In this document: positions 34,391 to 42,946 of the stretch, in pieces
How the letters are laid out: each line of letters opens with the position of its first letter
Numbering within the stretch: position 1 is the stretch's first letter
Source: Ascidiaceihabitans sp034111945
Lineage (GTDB): Bacteria; Pseudomonadota; Alphaproteobacteria; Rhodobacterales; Rhodobacteraceae
Assembly (NCBI GenBank): GCA_047626725.1
Contig: JBLHSG010000001.1
Location: 124,001 to 188,000 of the forward strand
Reading direction: 5' to 3'
DNA length: 64,000 nucleotides
Notes under the pieces: generated by a model
Database searches by the model: none
Seen by the model: the letters and a program-made list of their open reading frames with translations, nothing else
What the model was told of the DNA's origin: nothing
Made by a program: the position numbers and the translations under genes

Positions 34391-36361
34391 ATGCAGCGGA
34401 CCCAAATTCAGGCCCCAAAGACCGGTAAAGCCATCGCAAAAACGAAGCCACAAGATACCTCGTGGTTTGTTTGGACCGCAGCCGCCGCGTTGTTGACGGT
34501 GTTTGCGTTGATCGCGGGCATGGCGCGGGCCGAGGTCAAGATGATCTCGACGCATGGGTATTCGTTCTACGGCGATCTGACATATCCGGCTGATTATCCG
34601 CATTTTGATTATGTGAACCCGAACGCGCCCAAAGGTGGCGAGATTTCGTTGGGGGTGGTCGGAACATTTGATTCGATGAACGCCTACAGCCGTAAAGGCA
34701 GCGCGGGATCGCTGAGCTCGATGATGTACGAGAGCCTGCTTGGCGCGGCGCCAACCGAGACGAACATTGATCTGGCGTCTGCACCGGCGGATGTTTTGGG
34801 CGAATTTTACGGCCTGCTGGCGCATCGTTTGGAATATCCGGACACCAAAGACTGGGTGATCTTTTACATGCGCCCCGAGGCTAAGTTTTCTGATGGTACG
34901 CCGCTCACGGCCCATGACGTTGCCTTTAGCCACAATTTGTTGCTGGATCAGGGACTAAAAAGCTACGGCGATGCGGTGCGCAAACGCATTCCCAAGGTCG
35001 AAGTACTGGATGATCACACGATCAAATTCTACTTTACCAAAGGGATTTCGCGTCGCAGCCTGATCGATCAAGTCGGCGGCGTGCCGGTCTGGTCCCAAAA
35101 ATGGTACGAAGAAACGGGCGCAAAGCTGAACGAAAGCCGTTTGGATGTATCGCCGGGTTCCGGGCCATACATGTTGGATTCGGTCAATGTGAACCGCCAA
35201 ACGGTCTTTAAACGCGACCCGAATTACTGGGGCGCAGACCTGCCGTTTAACGTGGGTCGGAACAATTTTGACAAAATCCGGATCGAATATTTTGGCGACG
35301 ACACTGGCGCATTCGAGGCATTCAAAGCCGGCGAATATACGTTCAAACCCGAAGGCAACAGCAAGCGCTGGGCGACAGGTTATAATTTCCCGAATGTGAA
35401 CAACGGCAGCGTCGTGCGCGAAGAAATCCCTGATGGCGCACCTGCGACGCCGCTAGGTTTTGTTTTTAACACTGGTGCTGAAAACCTGGGCGACATTCGC
35501 GTCAGAGAAGCCCTCGCTTTGGCGTTCAACTTTGAATGGACCAATGAAAGCTTGCAGCACGGTCTGTTCAAACAACGCGTTTCGTTCAGCCAAGGGACAC
35601 CTGTTATGGCAACCGGTAAACCAACTGGCGCAGAGCTGGCGTTTCTGAAATCGCTTGGTGATGTTGTGCCGCAAGACATCCTGACGGACGATGTGCGCAC
35701 GGCCCACACATCTACCCCGAACCGTCTTTTTGATCGCAAGAACAGCCGCAAAGCCATGCAGTTGCTGGATGATGCTGGGTTCGAGATTGGCGATAATGGC
35801 GTGCGCGTTACGGCCAATGGCGCGCCGATGAAAGTCACATTTTTGCTAAGCGCAAACAGTTCATCGACCGGGCGTGCGATCATTGAAAACTACGTTTCAA
35901 ATGTGCGCAAACTGGGCGTTGATATCACTTTGGAAGTGGTGGACGGCGCGCAATATACGGCCCGCAGACGTGACCGTGATTACGACATGATCTACGGCGG
36001 TTATTACCCGATCATTGAACCGGACACAGGGCTTGAGCAGCAATTCGGCTCTGAAGCCGCTGAATTTTCACTGTTTAATCCCGCTGGCATGGCAAGCCCG
36101 TTGGTTGATGAAATCATCGACCGGTCCTTGTTGGTGCAAACAAAAGACGAGGAAATCGCCGCCATTCAAGCCCTTGATCGCGCGCTGCGCCGTGAATTGA
36201 TCATGGTTCCGCTGTGGTACAACGACAACTATTGGGTTGCGTATTATGACATGTTCGAGCACCCTGAAAACACGCCGCCGTACTTCCTCGGGTACCTCGA
36301 TTTCTGGTGGTACAATCAGGACAAGGCGGACGCGCTGCGGGCCTCTGGCGCGCTAAGGTAG
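34391..36361 (+). CDS. yejA: peptide ABC transporter substrate-binding protein YejA
   Basis: 656 residues. A long N-terminal cytoplasmic stretch (1-27) precedes the hydrophobic segment (about 28-45), so the signal is unusually late. The mature part is a family 5 extracellular solute-binding protein: STHGYSFYGDLTYP, NPNAPKGGEISLG, then DFWWYNQDKADALRASG at the end. YejA-type proteins bring oligopeptides and microcin C to the YejBEF permease. It is the first gene of yejABEF. Confidence 0.92.
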   Translation: MQRTQIQAPKTGKAIAKTKPQDTSWFVWTAAAALLTVFALIAGMARAEVKMISTHGYSFYGDLTYPADYPHFDYVNPNAPKGGEISLGVVGTFDSMNAYSRKGSAGSLSSMMYESLLGAAPTETNIDLASAPADVLGEFYGLLAHRLEYPDTKDWVIFYMRPEAKFSDGTPLTAHDVAFSHNLLLDQGLKSYGDAVRKRIPKVEVLDDHTIKFYFTKGISRRSLIDQVGGVPVWSQKWYEETGAKLNESRLDVSPGSGPYMLDSVNVNRQTVFKRDPNYWGADLPFNVGRNNFDKIRIEYFGDDTGAFEAFKAGEYTFKPEGNSKRWATGYNFPNVNNGSVVREEIPDGAPATPLGFVFNTGAENLGDIRVREALALAFNFEWTNESLQHGLFKQRVSFSQGTPVMATGKPTGAELAFLKSLGDVVPQDILTDDVRTAHTSTPNRLFDRKNSRKAMQLLDDAGFEIGDNGVRVTANGAPMKVTFLLSANSSSTGRAIIENYVSNVRKLGVDITLEVVDGAQYTARRRDRDYDMIYGGYYPIIEPDTGLEQQFGSEAAEFSLFNPAGMASPLVDEIIDRSLLVQTKDEEIAAIQALDRALRRELIMVPLWYNDNYWVAYYDMFEHPENTPPYFLGYLDFWWYNQDKADALRASGALR

Positions 36362-36367
36362 TCGCAG

Positions 36368-37459
36368 ATGGGCGCCTATATTCTCCGCCGGCTGTTGCTG
36401 GTCATCCCGACATTGATCGGTATTTTATTGGTCAACTTTGCGCTGATCCAGTTCGTGCCGGGCGGTCCTGTGGAACAGGCGATTGCCCGCGCGCAAGGTC
36501 AGGGCGATGTGTTGGCGGGTTTTGCCGGGGGCAGCAACGATGGCGGCGCACAGGATCTGAACACCGCCTCTGACAGCACGTATATTGGTGCGCGTGGCCT
36601 GCCGCCTGAATTCATCGCAGAGCTTGAGGCGCAGTTTGGTTTCGACAAACCGCCGTTGACGCGATTTATGAATATGTTGTGGAATTATGCGCGTTTTGAT
36701 TTTGGCGAAAGCTATTTCAGATCCGCAGATGTGGTCGAATTGATCAAACAAAAGCTGCCGGTTTCGATAACTTTGGGCCTGTGGTCGACGGTCATCGCCT
36801 ATCTGATTTCGATCCCCTTGGGCATCCGCAAGGCGGTGCGCGATGGGACGTCATTTGACACATGGACCAGCGGTTTCATCATCGCTGCCTACGCGATCCC
36901 CAGCTTTTTGTTCGCGATCATGCTGTTGGTTTTGTTTGCGGGCGGCAGTTATTATCAGTGGTTCCCGCTGCGTGGTTTGACCTCTGATAACTTTGAACAG
37001 TTAAGCATGCTTGGCAAAATGAAAGACTACTTTTGGCACATCACCTTGCCCGTGATCGCGACCACAATTGGCAGCTTTGCAACGCTGACTTTGCTGACCA
37101 AAAACAGCTTTCTGGACGAGATCAAAAAGCTGTACGTGGTAACGGCCCGCGCCAAAGGGCTTAGTGAACGACAGGTTCTATATGGTCACGTTTTCCGCAA
37201 TGCGATGTTGATTGTGATCGCGTCGTTTCCTGGTGTGTTCATCTCTGTTTTCATCGCGGGATCGGTCATTATTGAAACGATATTCTCGCTAGATGGCTTG
37301 GGCCGTTTGATGTTCGAAGCGACAGTCGCGCGCGATTATCCGATCGTTTTTGGCACGTTGTTTATCTTTAGTTTGATCGGTCTGTTGGTCGGAATCATTT
37401 CCGATTTGATGTACGTGCTGGTCGACCCACGCATTGATTTTGAGCGGAGGGAAGGCTGA
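36368..37459 (+). CDS. yejB: ABC transporter permease YejB
   Basis: 363 residues, inner-membrane permease of the BPD type with an N-terminal helix, a large periplasmic insertion (about 40-100) and five more helices. The EAA-type signature VTARAKGLSERQVLYGHVFRNAM is near 258-281. Begins 6 bp after yejA and its stop overlaps the yejE start by one base (TGATG). Confidence 0.93.
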   Translation: MGAYILRRLLLVIPTLIGILLVNFALIQFVPGGPVEQAIARAQGQGDVLAGFAGGSNDGGAQDLNTASDSTYIGARGLPPEFIAELEAQFGFDKPPLTRFMNMLWNYARFDFGESYFRSADVVELIKQKLPVSITLGLWSTVIAYLISIPLGIRKAVRDGTSFDTWTSGFIIAAYAIPSFLFAIMLLVLFAGGSYYQWFPLRGLTSDNFEQLSMLGKMKDYFWHITLPVIATTIGSFATLTLLTKNSFLDEIKKLYVVTARAKGLSERQVLYGHVFRNAMLIVIASFPGVFISVFIAGSVIIETIFSLDGLGRLMFEATVARDYPIVFGTLFIFSLIGLLVGIISDLMYVLVDPRIDFERREG

Positions 37460-38568
37460 TGTTTACCCTGTCCCCCCTTAACAAACGCCGCTGGAATAAT
37501 TTTTGCAGAAACAGACGCGCGTATTGGTCATTGTGGCTGTTTGCGATCTTGTTCGGCTTATCATTGTGTGCGGATATCATCGCCAACGACAAGCCGATTT
37601 TGGTGCGTTATCAGGGCGCCAGCTACTTTCCGATTCTGCAATTCTACCCTGAAACCGCCTTTGGTGGGGATTTCCAAACCGAAGCCGTCTACCGTGATCC
37701 TGAGGTGGAATGCCTGATCGTTTCAGGCGGCCTCGACATCTGTTTTGATGACCCCGAAGGTGTGATGGAAGACGCCGCAGACGGTGTGGTCGAAGGCGAG
37801 GCAATCAACAAAGGTTGGACCATTTGGCCGCCCATTCCCTATTCGTTTAACACTGCTGTCGAACGTCCGGGCGCGGCACCATTGCCGCCCAATCGTCAGA
37901 ACCTTTTGGGTACCGATGGCACCAAACGCGACGTGCTGGCCCGCGTGATCCATGGCTTCCGATTGTCCATCGTGTTCACCATCCTTGTGACGGGCACTGC
38001 GACGCTGATCGGCATTGTCGCCGGCGCAATCCAAGGGTTTTTTGGCGGTTTGACGGACTTGATTTTCCAGCGTGTGATTGAAATCTGGCAGGCGATCCCT
38101 GCGCTGTTTGTCATCATTATTATGTTTGCGATTTTAGGGCGAAGTTTCTGGCTGCTTGTCGGGCTGTCGATCCTGTTTGCGTGGACAGGTTTGGTTGGTG
38201 TTGTGCGAGCTGAATTCTTGCGCGCGCGCAATCTGGAATACGTTCGTGCCGCCCGTGCATTGGGTGTGTCGAACGTCACGATTATGTTCCGCCACATGCT
38301 GCCCAACGCGATGGTTGCGACGCTGACGATGCTTCCGTTTATCATCACGGCGACGATTTCATCGCTGGCAGTTCTGGACTACTTGGGCTTTGGTTTGCCG
38401 TCCTCCGCGCCGTCGCTTGGCGAATTGACGTTGCAGGCAAAACAGAACCTGCAAGCGCCTTGGCTGGCGTTCTCGGCGTTCTTTACCTTTGCGATCATGC
38501 TGTCGCTGCTTGTGTTCATTTTTGAGGGTATCCGCGACGCCTTTGATCCGCGAAAGACATTTCAATGA
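37459..38568 (+). CDS. yejE: ABC transporter permease YejE
   Basis: 369 residues. N-terminal helix (about 17-37), periplasmic segment to about 165, then the BPD permease core with the EAA-like motif YVRAARALGVSNVTIMFRHMLPNAM (260-284). Shares the TGATG stop/start with yejB and overlaps yejF by four bases, so the operon is translationally coupled. Confidence 0.93.
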   Translation: MFTLSPLNKRRWNNFCRNRRAYWSLWLFAILFGLSLCADIIANDKPILVRYQGASYFPILQFYPETAFGGDFQTEAVYRDPEVECLIVSGGLDICFDDPEGVMEDAADGVVEGEAINKGWTIWPPIPYSFNTAVERPGAAPLPPNRQNLLGTDGTKRDVLARVIHGFRLSIVFTILVTGTATLIGIVAGAIQGFFGGLTDLIFQRVIEIWQAIPALFVIIIMFAILGRSFWLLVGLSILFAWTGLVGVVRAEFLRARNLEYVRAARALGVSNVTIMFRHMLPNAMVATLTMLPFIITATISSLAVLDYLGFGLPSSAPSLGELTLQAKQNLQAPWLAFSAFFTFAIMLSLLVFIFEGIRDAFDPRKTFQ

Positions 38569-40157
38569 GTGGGCCAATGAACGCGATTTTAGAAGTCAAA
38601 GACCTGAATGTTCGTTTCCGCCAAGACGGCGCAGTGACCCACGCCGTGCGCGGTGTCAGTTTCACCGTCAATCGGGGCGAGGTCGTCGCGTTGGTTGGTG
38701 AATCCGGTTCGGGAAAATCGGTTTCTGCCCTGTCCACGGTTTCCCTTTTAGGCGACAGCGCTGAGGTCTCGGGATCGGTAAAATACGATGGCCAGGAAAT
38801 GATCGGTGCGACAGATCGCGTGCTGCGCAAGGTGCGTGGCAATGACATCAGTTTCATTTTTCAAGAACCGATGTCGTCGCTAAACCCGCTGCACACGATC
38901 GAAAAACAGCTAAGTGAAAGCCTTGCCTTGCACCAAGGTGTGATCGGGCGGGATGCGCGCGTGCGTGTGCTGGAACTGCTTGAAAAGGTCGGAATCAGGG
39001 ACGCACAAACCCGTCTGGCCAGCTATCCGCATCAGCTGTCCGGCGGGCAACGTCAGCGTGTGATGATCGCGATGGCACTGGCTAATAAACCTGATGTTTT
39101 GATCGCAGATGAACCAACTACCGCACTGGATGTGACCATTCAGGCGCAAATTCTGGACCTGCTCAAAGATTTAAAAGACACGATGGGTATGGGCCTTTTG
39201 TTCATCACTCACGATCTGGGTATTGTGCGCCGCATCGCCGATCGGGTGTTTGTGATGCAGCAGGGTGAGGTCGTTGAAAGCGGTCCAACGGCCGAATTAT
39301 TCGCCAACCCACAGCACCCTTACACGCAAAAATTGCTAGGGGCCGAGGCCAAAGGCACGCCTGCGCCAGTCCCTGAAAACGCGCCTGTCATGGTCGCAGC
39401 TGATAACCTCAAGGTTTGGTTTCCCATCACATCGGGATTGCTGCGTCGCACAACAGGTCACGTCAAAGCGGTTAACGCGTCGTCATTTTCGGTGCGCGCC
39501 GGTGAAACGCTGGGCATCGTTGGCGAAAGCGGATCTGGCAAAACCACGATGGCGCTGGCGATCATGCGGCTGATCGCGTCCGAGGGCGGCATTACCTATG
39601 ACGGTCAAGATATTCGCAGTTGGAAAACCCGCGAATTGCGCCGCCTGCGCAAGGACATGCAGATCGTGTTTCAGGATCCCTTCGGGTCGTTAAGTCCGCG
39701 GATGACGTGCATGCAAATCATCTCCGAAGGGCTGACTGTTCACAACATTGACCCTGATCGCGATCACCGCGATTTGGTGACCGAAGTGATGATCGAAACG
39801 GGATTAGACCCTGCAACGATGGACCGTTATCCACACGAGTTTTCAGGCGGACAACGCCAACGGATCGCGATTGCGCGCGCCATGGTTTTACGCCCTAAAC
39901 TGCTGGTTTTGGATGAACCGACCTCGGCGCTGGATATGACCGTGCAGGTACAAATCGTCGAACTGCTGCGCAATTTGCAGGTCAAATACGGACTGGCCTA
40001 TCTGTTCATCAGCCATGATCTAAAAGTGATCCGCGCCATGTCACACAAGGTTATTGTGATGAAACAGGGGGACGTTATCGAACAAGGCACGGCGCAAGAT
40101 TTGTTCGAAAATCCACAAACCGAATACACCCGCGAATTGTTGCAAGCGACCCATTAG
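38565..40157 (+). CDS. yejF: dual-ATPase ABC transporter ATP-binding protein YejF
   Basis: 530 residues with two complete ABC ATPase domains. Domain 1 has Walker A GESGSGKS near 40 and signature LSGGQRQRV near 160; domain 2 has GESGSGKT near 320 and FSGGQRQRI near 426, with LVLDEPTSALDMTV after. This fused pair drives the YejBE permease. The ATG at 38565 overlaps the yejE stop; an ATG 12 bases later (MNAILEV) is an alternative start. Confidence 0.95.
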   Translation: MSGPMNAILEVKDLNVRFRQDGAVTHAVRGVSFTVNRGEVVALVGESGSGKSVSALSTVSLLGDSAEVSGSVKYDGQEMIGATDRVLRKVRGNDISFIFQEPMSSLNPLHTIEKQLSESLALHQGVIGRDARVRVLELLEKVGIRDAQTRLASYPHQLSGGQRQRVMIAMALANKPDVLIADEPTTALDVTIQAQILDLLKDLKDTMGMGLLFITHDLGIVRRIADRVFVMQQGEVVESGPTAELFANPQHPYTQKLLGAEAKGTPAPVPENAPVMVAADNLKVWFPITSGLLRRTTGHVKAVNASSFSVRAGETLGIVGESGSGKTTMALAIMRLIASEGGITYDGQDIRSWKTRELRRLRKDMQIVFQDPFGSLSPRMTCMQIISEGLTVHNIDPDRDHRDLVTEVMIETGLDPATMDRYPHEFSGGQRQRIAIARAMVLRPKLLVLDEPTSALDMTVQVQIVELLRNLQVKYGLAYLFISHDLKVIRAMSHKVIVMKQGDVIEQGTAQDLFENPQTEYTRELLQATH

Positions 40158-40233
40158 GCGTCACGCAATCGCGTTTTGCATCTTGTTGCGCGTTTTGTCA
40201 TCCTTGGCGGATTAAGGCCAAAGGATTATTGCC

Positions 40234-41247
40234 ATGCGTACGATGCCCCAGTCCGTTTACCGCTATATTTTTCGCTATTCCAAGGCCCGTCAAATGGTGG
40301 TGATTGTGATGACGTTGGGGTTGCTGCCGCTTGCTCCGATCCCGTTGGAATTGCAGCGCCGAATGCTGGATGACGCGGTCGCAGGCAAGGACGTCGACCT
40401 GTTGATCTGGTTGGGCACGCTTTATGTCGCGACGCTGTTGTTGGCCTCTGGTCTGAAATTGTTGATGCGTATTCAGCGTGAATTGATCTCGGCCAAGATT
40501 GTGCACACGCTGCGTCGGTCGGTGTTTTATTGTATCTACACAATTATTCCGCCGTCCAAGATCAAGGCGAGTGCAGCGGGCGAAGACGTCGTGGACGAAG
40601 GCGCGGTCGTGTCGATGTTATCGAGCGAGGTTGAAAAGCTGGGTGGTTTTGCGGGTTCTGCGATCTCTGGCCCTTTGCTGCAAATCGGGACGTTGGTATC
40701 GATCCTTGGGTACATGTTTTACATCGAACCGCTGGTCGCCGCGATCGCGTTGGCGCTGTATTCGCCGCAGTTTGTGATCGTTCCGATCTTTCAGGGGCGG
40801 ATGAACCGGCTGGCCAAACGCAAGGCGCTTAAGGTGCGTCGCTTGGGGAATTTGATTGTGGATCAAGCTGAAACAGACCTGCTGCAAAAAGAACCCCCAG
40901 CGCTGTTTACGGAAATTACCGATGCGATATTGATCATCAGAACCAAGTTTTTGCTGACCAAGAATGTGATGAAAACCCTGAATAATTTGTTGATCGCGAT
41001 GGGCCCGTTTGGCGTGATTGCCTATGGCGGTTATCTGGCGATCAACGACCAAATCGAGGTGGGCGTGATCCTGGCCTTTGTGTCTGGTTTGGAACGCTTG
41101 GGTGGTCCGATCCGTGATCTGATCGGCAGCTATTCGTCGATCACAGACGCGCGGATGCGGTACGGTATTTTGCTGGCGTCGTTCCCGTCGCACATGGATG
41201 CTGATGATCCGGTTCCAATGCCAAAACTGTTAGGTGAGACGGCCTAA
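40234..41247 (+). CDS. ABC exporter membrane domain without ATPase
   Basis: 337 residues that match the type I ABC exporter transmembrane domain only. Six predicted helices lie near 20-40, 63-80, 131-150, 152-172, 250-270 and 280-300. The sequence ends in MPKLLGETA where a typical exporter would continue into its nucleotide-binding domain, which would follow directly after this region. The next gene is an unrelated convergent hydrolase, with no NBD remnant. Possibly it uses an ATPase encoded elsewhere, or is a domain-level truncation. Not obviously part of yej. Confidence 0.7.
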   Translation: MRTMPQSVYRYIFRYSKARQMVVIVMTLGLLPLAPIPLELQRRMLDDAVAGKDVDLLIWLGTLYVATLLLASGLKLLMRIQRELISAKIVHTLRRSVFYCIYTIIPPSKIKASAAGEDVVDEGAVVSMLSSEVEKLGGFAGSAISGPLLQIGTLVSILGYMFYIEPLVAAIALALYSPQFVIVPIFQGRMNRLAKRKALKVRRLGNLIVDQAETDLLQKEPPALFTEITDAILIIRTKFLLTKNVMKTLNNLLIAMGPFGVIAYGGYLAINDQIEVGVILAFVSGLERLGGPIRDLIGSYSSITDARMRYGILLASFPSHMDADDPVPMPKLLGETA

Positions 41248-41248
41248 A

Positions 41249-41791
41249 TCAGCCCGCCTCGTCTGTGTTTATGACCCGCGCATAGGTTCCTGAAAGGGCC
41301 GCCATAAAGGATGCCATGACGGCAGGTGCTGCAACTTTTGTGCCGTTCCATTCCACCGCTTTTGCCGCGCAGGCATCTGCGGCCACAGTGACGTCAAAAC
41401 CGAAATCTTTGGCCGCGCGGGCGGTCGCATCAATGCACATTTGCGCCATAGCACCCGCGATGTGCAGGTCGGTGATCTGTGCATTTTGCAACTGTTCCAA
41501 CAGGTCTGTTTCATGAAAACTATTGGGTCGATGTTTTAGAATAACAACCTCGTCAGGTAGTGGGGCGACAGTGCTATGGATCTGCGCCCCAACCGTATTT
41601 GGCCGAAAGAACGGCGCGGTTTCGCGGCCCTCGTGACGTACGTGAACGACCATTTGATTGTGTGCGCGGGCCTTGGCCAAAAGACGGGCGGCATTGGCTG
41701 CCGCGGCGTCCATGTTATGCAACGGCCAAAGCCCACCATCGAAGTAATCGTTCTGGATATCCACCAGTACGAGAGCGGTGTTCGATGTCAT
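41249..41791 (-). CDS. isochorismatase-like cysteine hydrolase
   Basis: 180 residues of the isochorismatase-like (nicotinamidase-related) family. Catalytic residues are Asp11 (LVDIQNDYF), Lys86 (LKHRPNSF) and Cys119 (AGAMAQMCIDATARAA). Substrates in the family include isochorismate, nicotinamide and N-carbamoyl compounds; which applies is not known. The ATG at 41791 is used, just 8 bp after the stop of a 52-codon gene on the same strand that has a clearer ribosome site. A LysR regulator is divergent from that unit. Confidence 0.85.
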   Translation of the reverse strand: MTSNTALVLVDIQNDYFDGGLWPLHNMDAAAANAARLLAKARAHNQMVVHVRHEGRETAPFFRPNTVGAQIHSTVAPLPDEVVILKHRPNSFHETDLLEQLQNAQITDLHIAGAMAQMCIDATARAAKDFGFDVTVAADACAAKAVEWNGTKVAAPAVMASFMAALSGTYARVINTDEAG

Positions 41792-41799
41792 TGCTGCGC

Positions 41800-41958
41800 T
41801 CACAGTTTGTTCAGATCGATGCAGCGTTTGGGCGCAAGGAACCAGTGCCCTGATGGCAACCAACGCACCCGTGACTGGGTACTGTTTTTCACATCGCGTA
41901 CGGCAATACAGTCAGTGCGGGCCGCAGTCATGAAAGATTTTGCATAGATATTTAGCAT
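41800..41958 (-). CDS. 52-residue small protein upstream of the cysteine hydrolase
   Basis: A 52-codon frame starting with ATG at 41958, preceded by CAGGAGATTGAA, an ideal ribosome site, and ending TGA at 41800. The stop is eight bases before the hydrolase start, so the two would be translated in tandem. The protein is basic with several Trp, Phe and Cys residues (MLNIYAKSFMTAARTDC at the start; LPSGHWFLAPKR near the end) and has no recognised family. It may be a real small protein or a leader whose translation activates the next gene. Confidence 0.55.
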   Translation of the reverse strand: MLNIYAKSFMTAARTDCIAVRDVKNSTQSRVRWLPSGHWFLAPKRCIDLNKL

Positions 41959-42021
41959 TTCAATCTCCTGTAGGTTTGTGTTCTGTCACTGCAATATTGA
42001 TCTTTGGCGCAATAAATGCCA

Positions 42022-42031
42022 TTCAATTGAA
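42022..42031. promoter_or_regulatory. palindrome in LysR divergent promoter region
   Basis: TTCAATTGAA, a perfect 10-bp palindrome 27 bp upstream of the LysR start and 63 bp upstream of the small gene. LysR proteins commonly bind AT-rich palindromes in such divergent regions. Assignment is by position. Confidence 0.35.
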
Positions 42032-42058
42032 ATTCAGATTTGTAAGGTAAGCTAACAT

Positions 42059-42943
42059 ATGGATTGGCGTGATCTTCCTCCGCTTGCGGGCCTGCGTGCG
42101 TTTGCGGCCTTTGCTGATACGGGTGGTGTGGCCCAAGCAGGGGCTGCCCTTGGCGTTAGTCATGCGGCGATCAGTCAACAATTGCGCAGCCTTGAAACGC
42201 AGTTGGGCGTGTCCCTGCTGGACCGTTCCGGACGCACCATGCACCTGACCGCAGAGGGGGAGGCGTTGGCGCAAGCCGCCTTGCAAGGGTTCGCCCAAAT
42301 GATCGAAGCAAGCCGCACAATTACAGGCGCCAACGACGCGCGCCCGCTGCACATTACCGCCACGCCGACGTTCGCAGCCTCGTGGTTGATGCCGTGCCTG
42401 CCACGGTTCCGCGCGATTGCCCCTGACGTGAATATTTTGCTCAATCCGACGCCGGACACTGTCGCGTTGGAACCGGGCGGCGTGGACATCGCGATCAGGT
42501 ATGGCACGGGCCCGTGGCCGGGGTTGGAAAACGAACTGTGGCTGGAATCGCCCATGGTTGTTGTCGGCGCGCCAAAGCTGATTGAAGGCAAGAAAATCAA
42601 CAGCCCTGACGATCTGCGCCATCTGCTTTGGCTCGAAGAATTTGGGCGGTCCGAGGGGAGCAATTGGCTGCGTCAACACGGCGTGAGCGAACGCACAACT
42701 GCGGGGTTTATCCAGGTGCCGGGCAACTTGATTCTGGATGGGGCACGAGACGGGCAGGGGATCGCGGTGACCGTGCGCGCCTTCGTCGAGGCGGATTTGC
42801 AATCAGGCCGATTGGTGCTGCTGGACGAAGAAGAACGCCCAGGTGCTGGCTATCACATCGTCACACGCCCGGGCGTGCAACGCCCGCCGCTAAAGGCATT
42901 TGTGCGCTGGTTAAAACGCACCTTGGCCGAGGAAAAAGCGTAG
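42059..42943 (+). CDS. LysR family transcriptional regulator (GcvA-like)
   Basis: 294 residues with an N-terminal winged helix-turn-helix (GLRAFAAFADTGGVAQAGAALGVSHAAISQQLRSLE, about 9-45), the GcvA-like SHAAISQQ recognition helix, and a C-terminal effector domain from about 90. It is divergent from the 52-codon gene and cysteine hydrolase, and probably regulates them. The effector is unknown. Confidence 0.9.
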   Translation: MDWRDLPPLAGLRAFAAFADTGGVAQAGAALGVSHAAISQQLRSLETQLGVSLLDRSGRTMHLTAEGEALAQAALQGFAQMIEASRTITGANDARPLHITATPTFAASWLMPCLPRFRAIAPDVNILLNPTPDTVALEPGGVDIAIRYGTGPWPGLENELWLESPMVVVGAPKLIEGKKINSPDDLRHLLWLEEFGRSEGSNWLRQHGVSERTTAGFIQVPGNLILDGARDGQGIAVTVRAFVEADLQSGRLVLLDEEERPGAGYHIVTRPGVQRPPLKAFVRWLKRTLAEEKA

Positions 42944-42946
42944 CAG

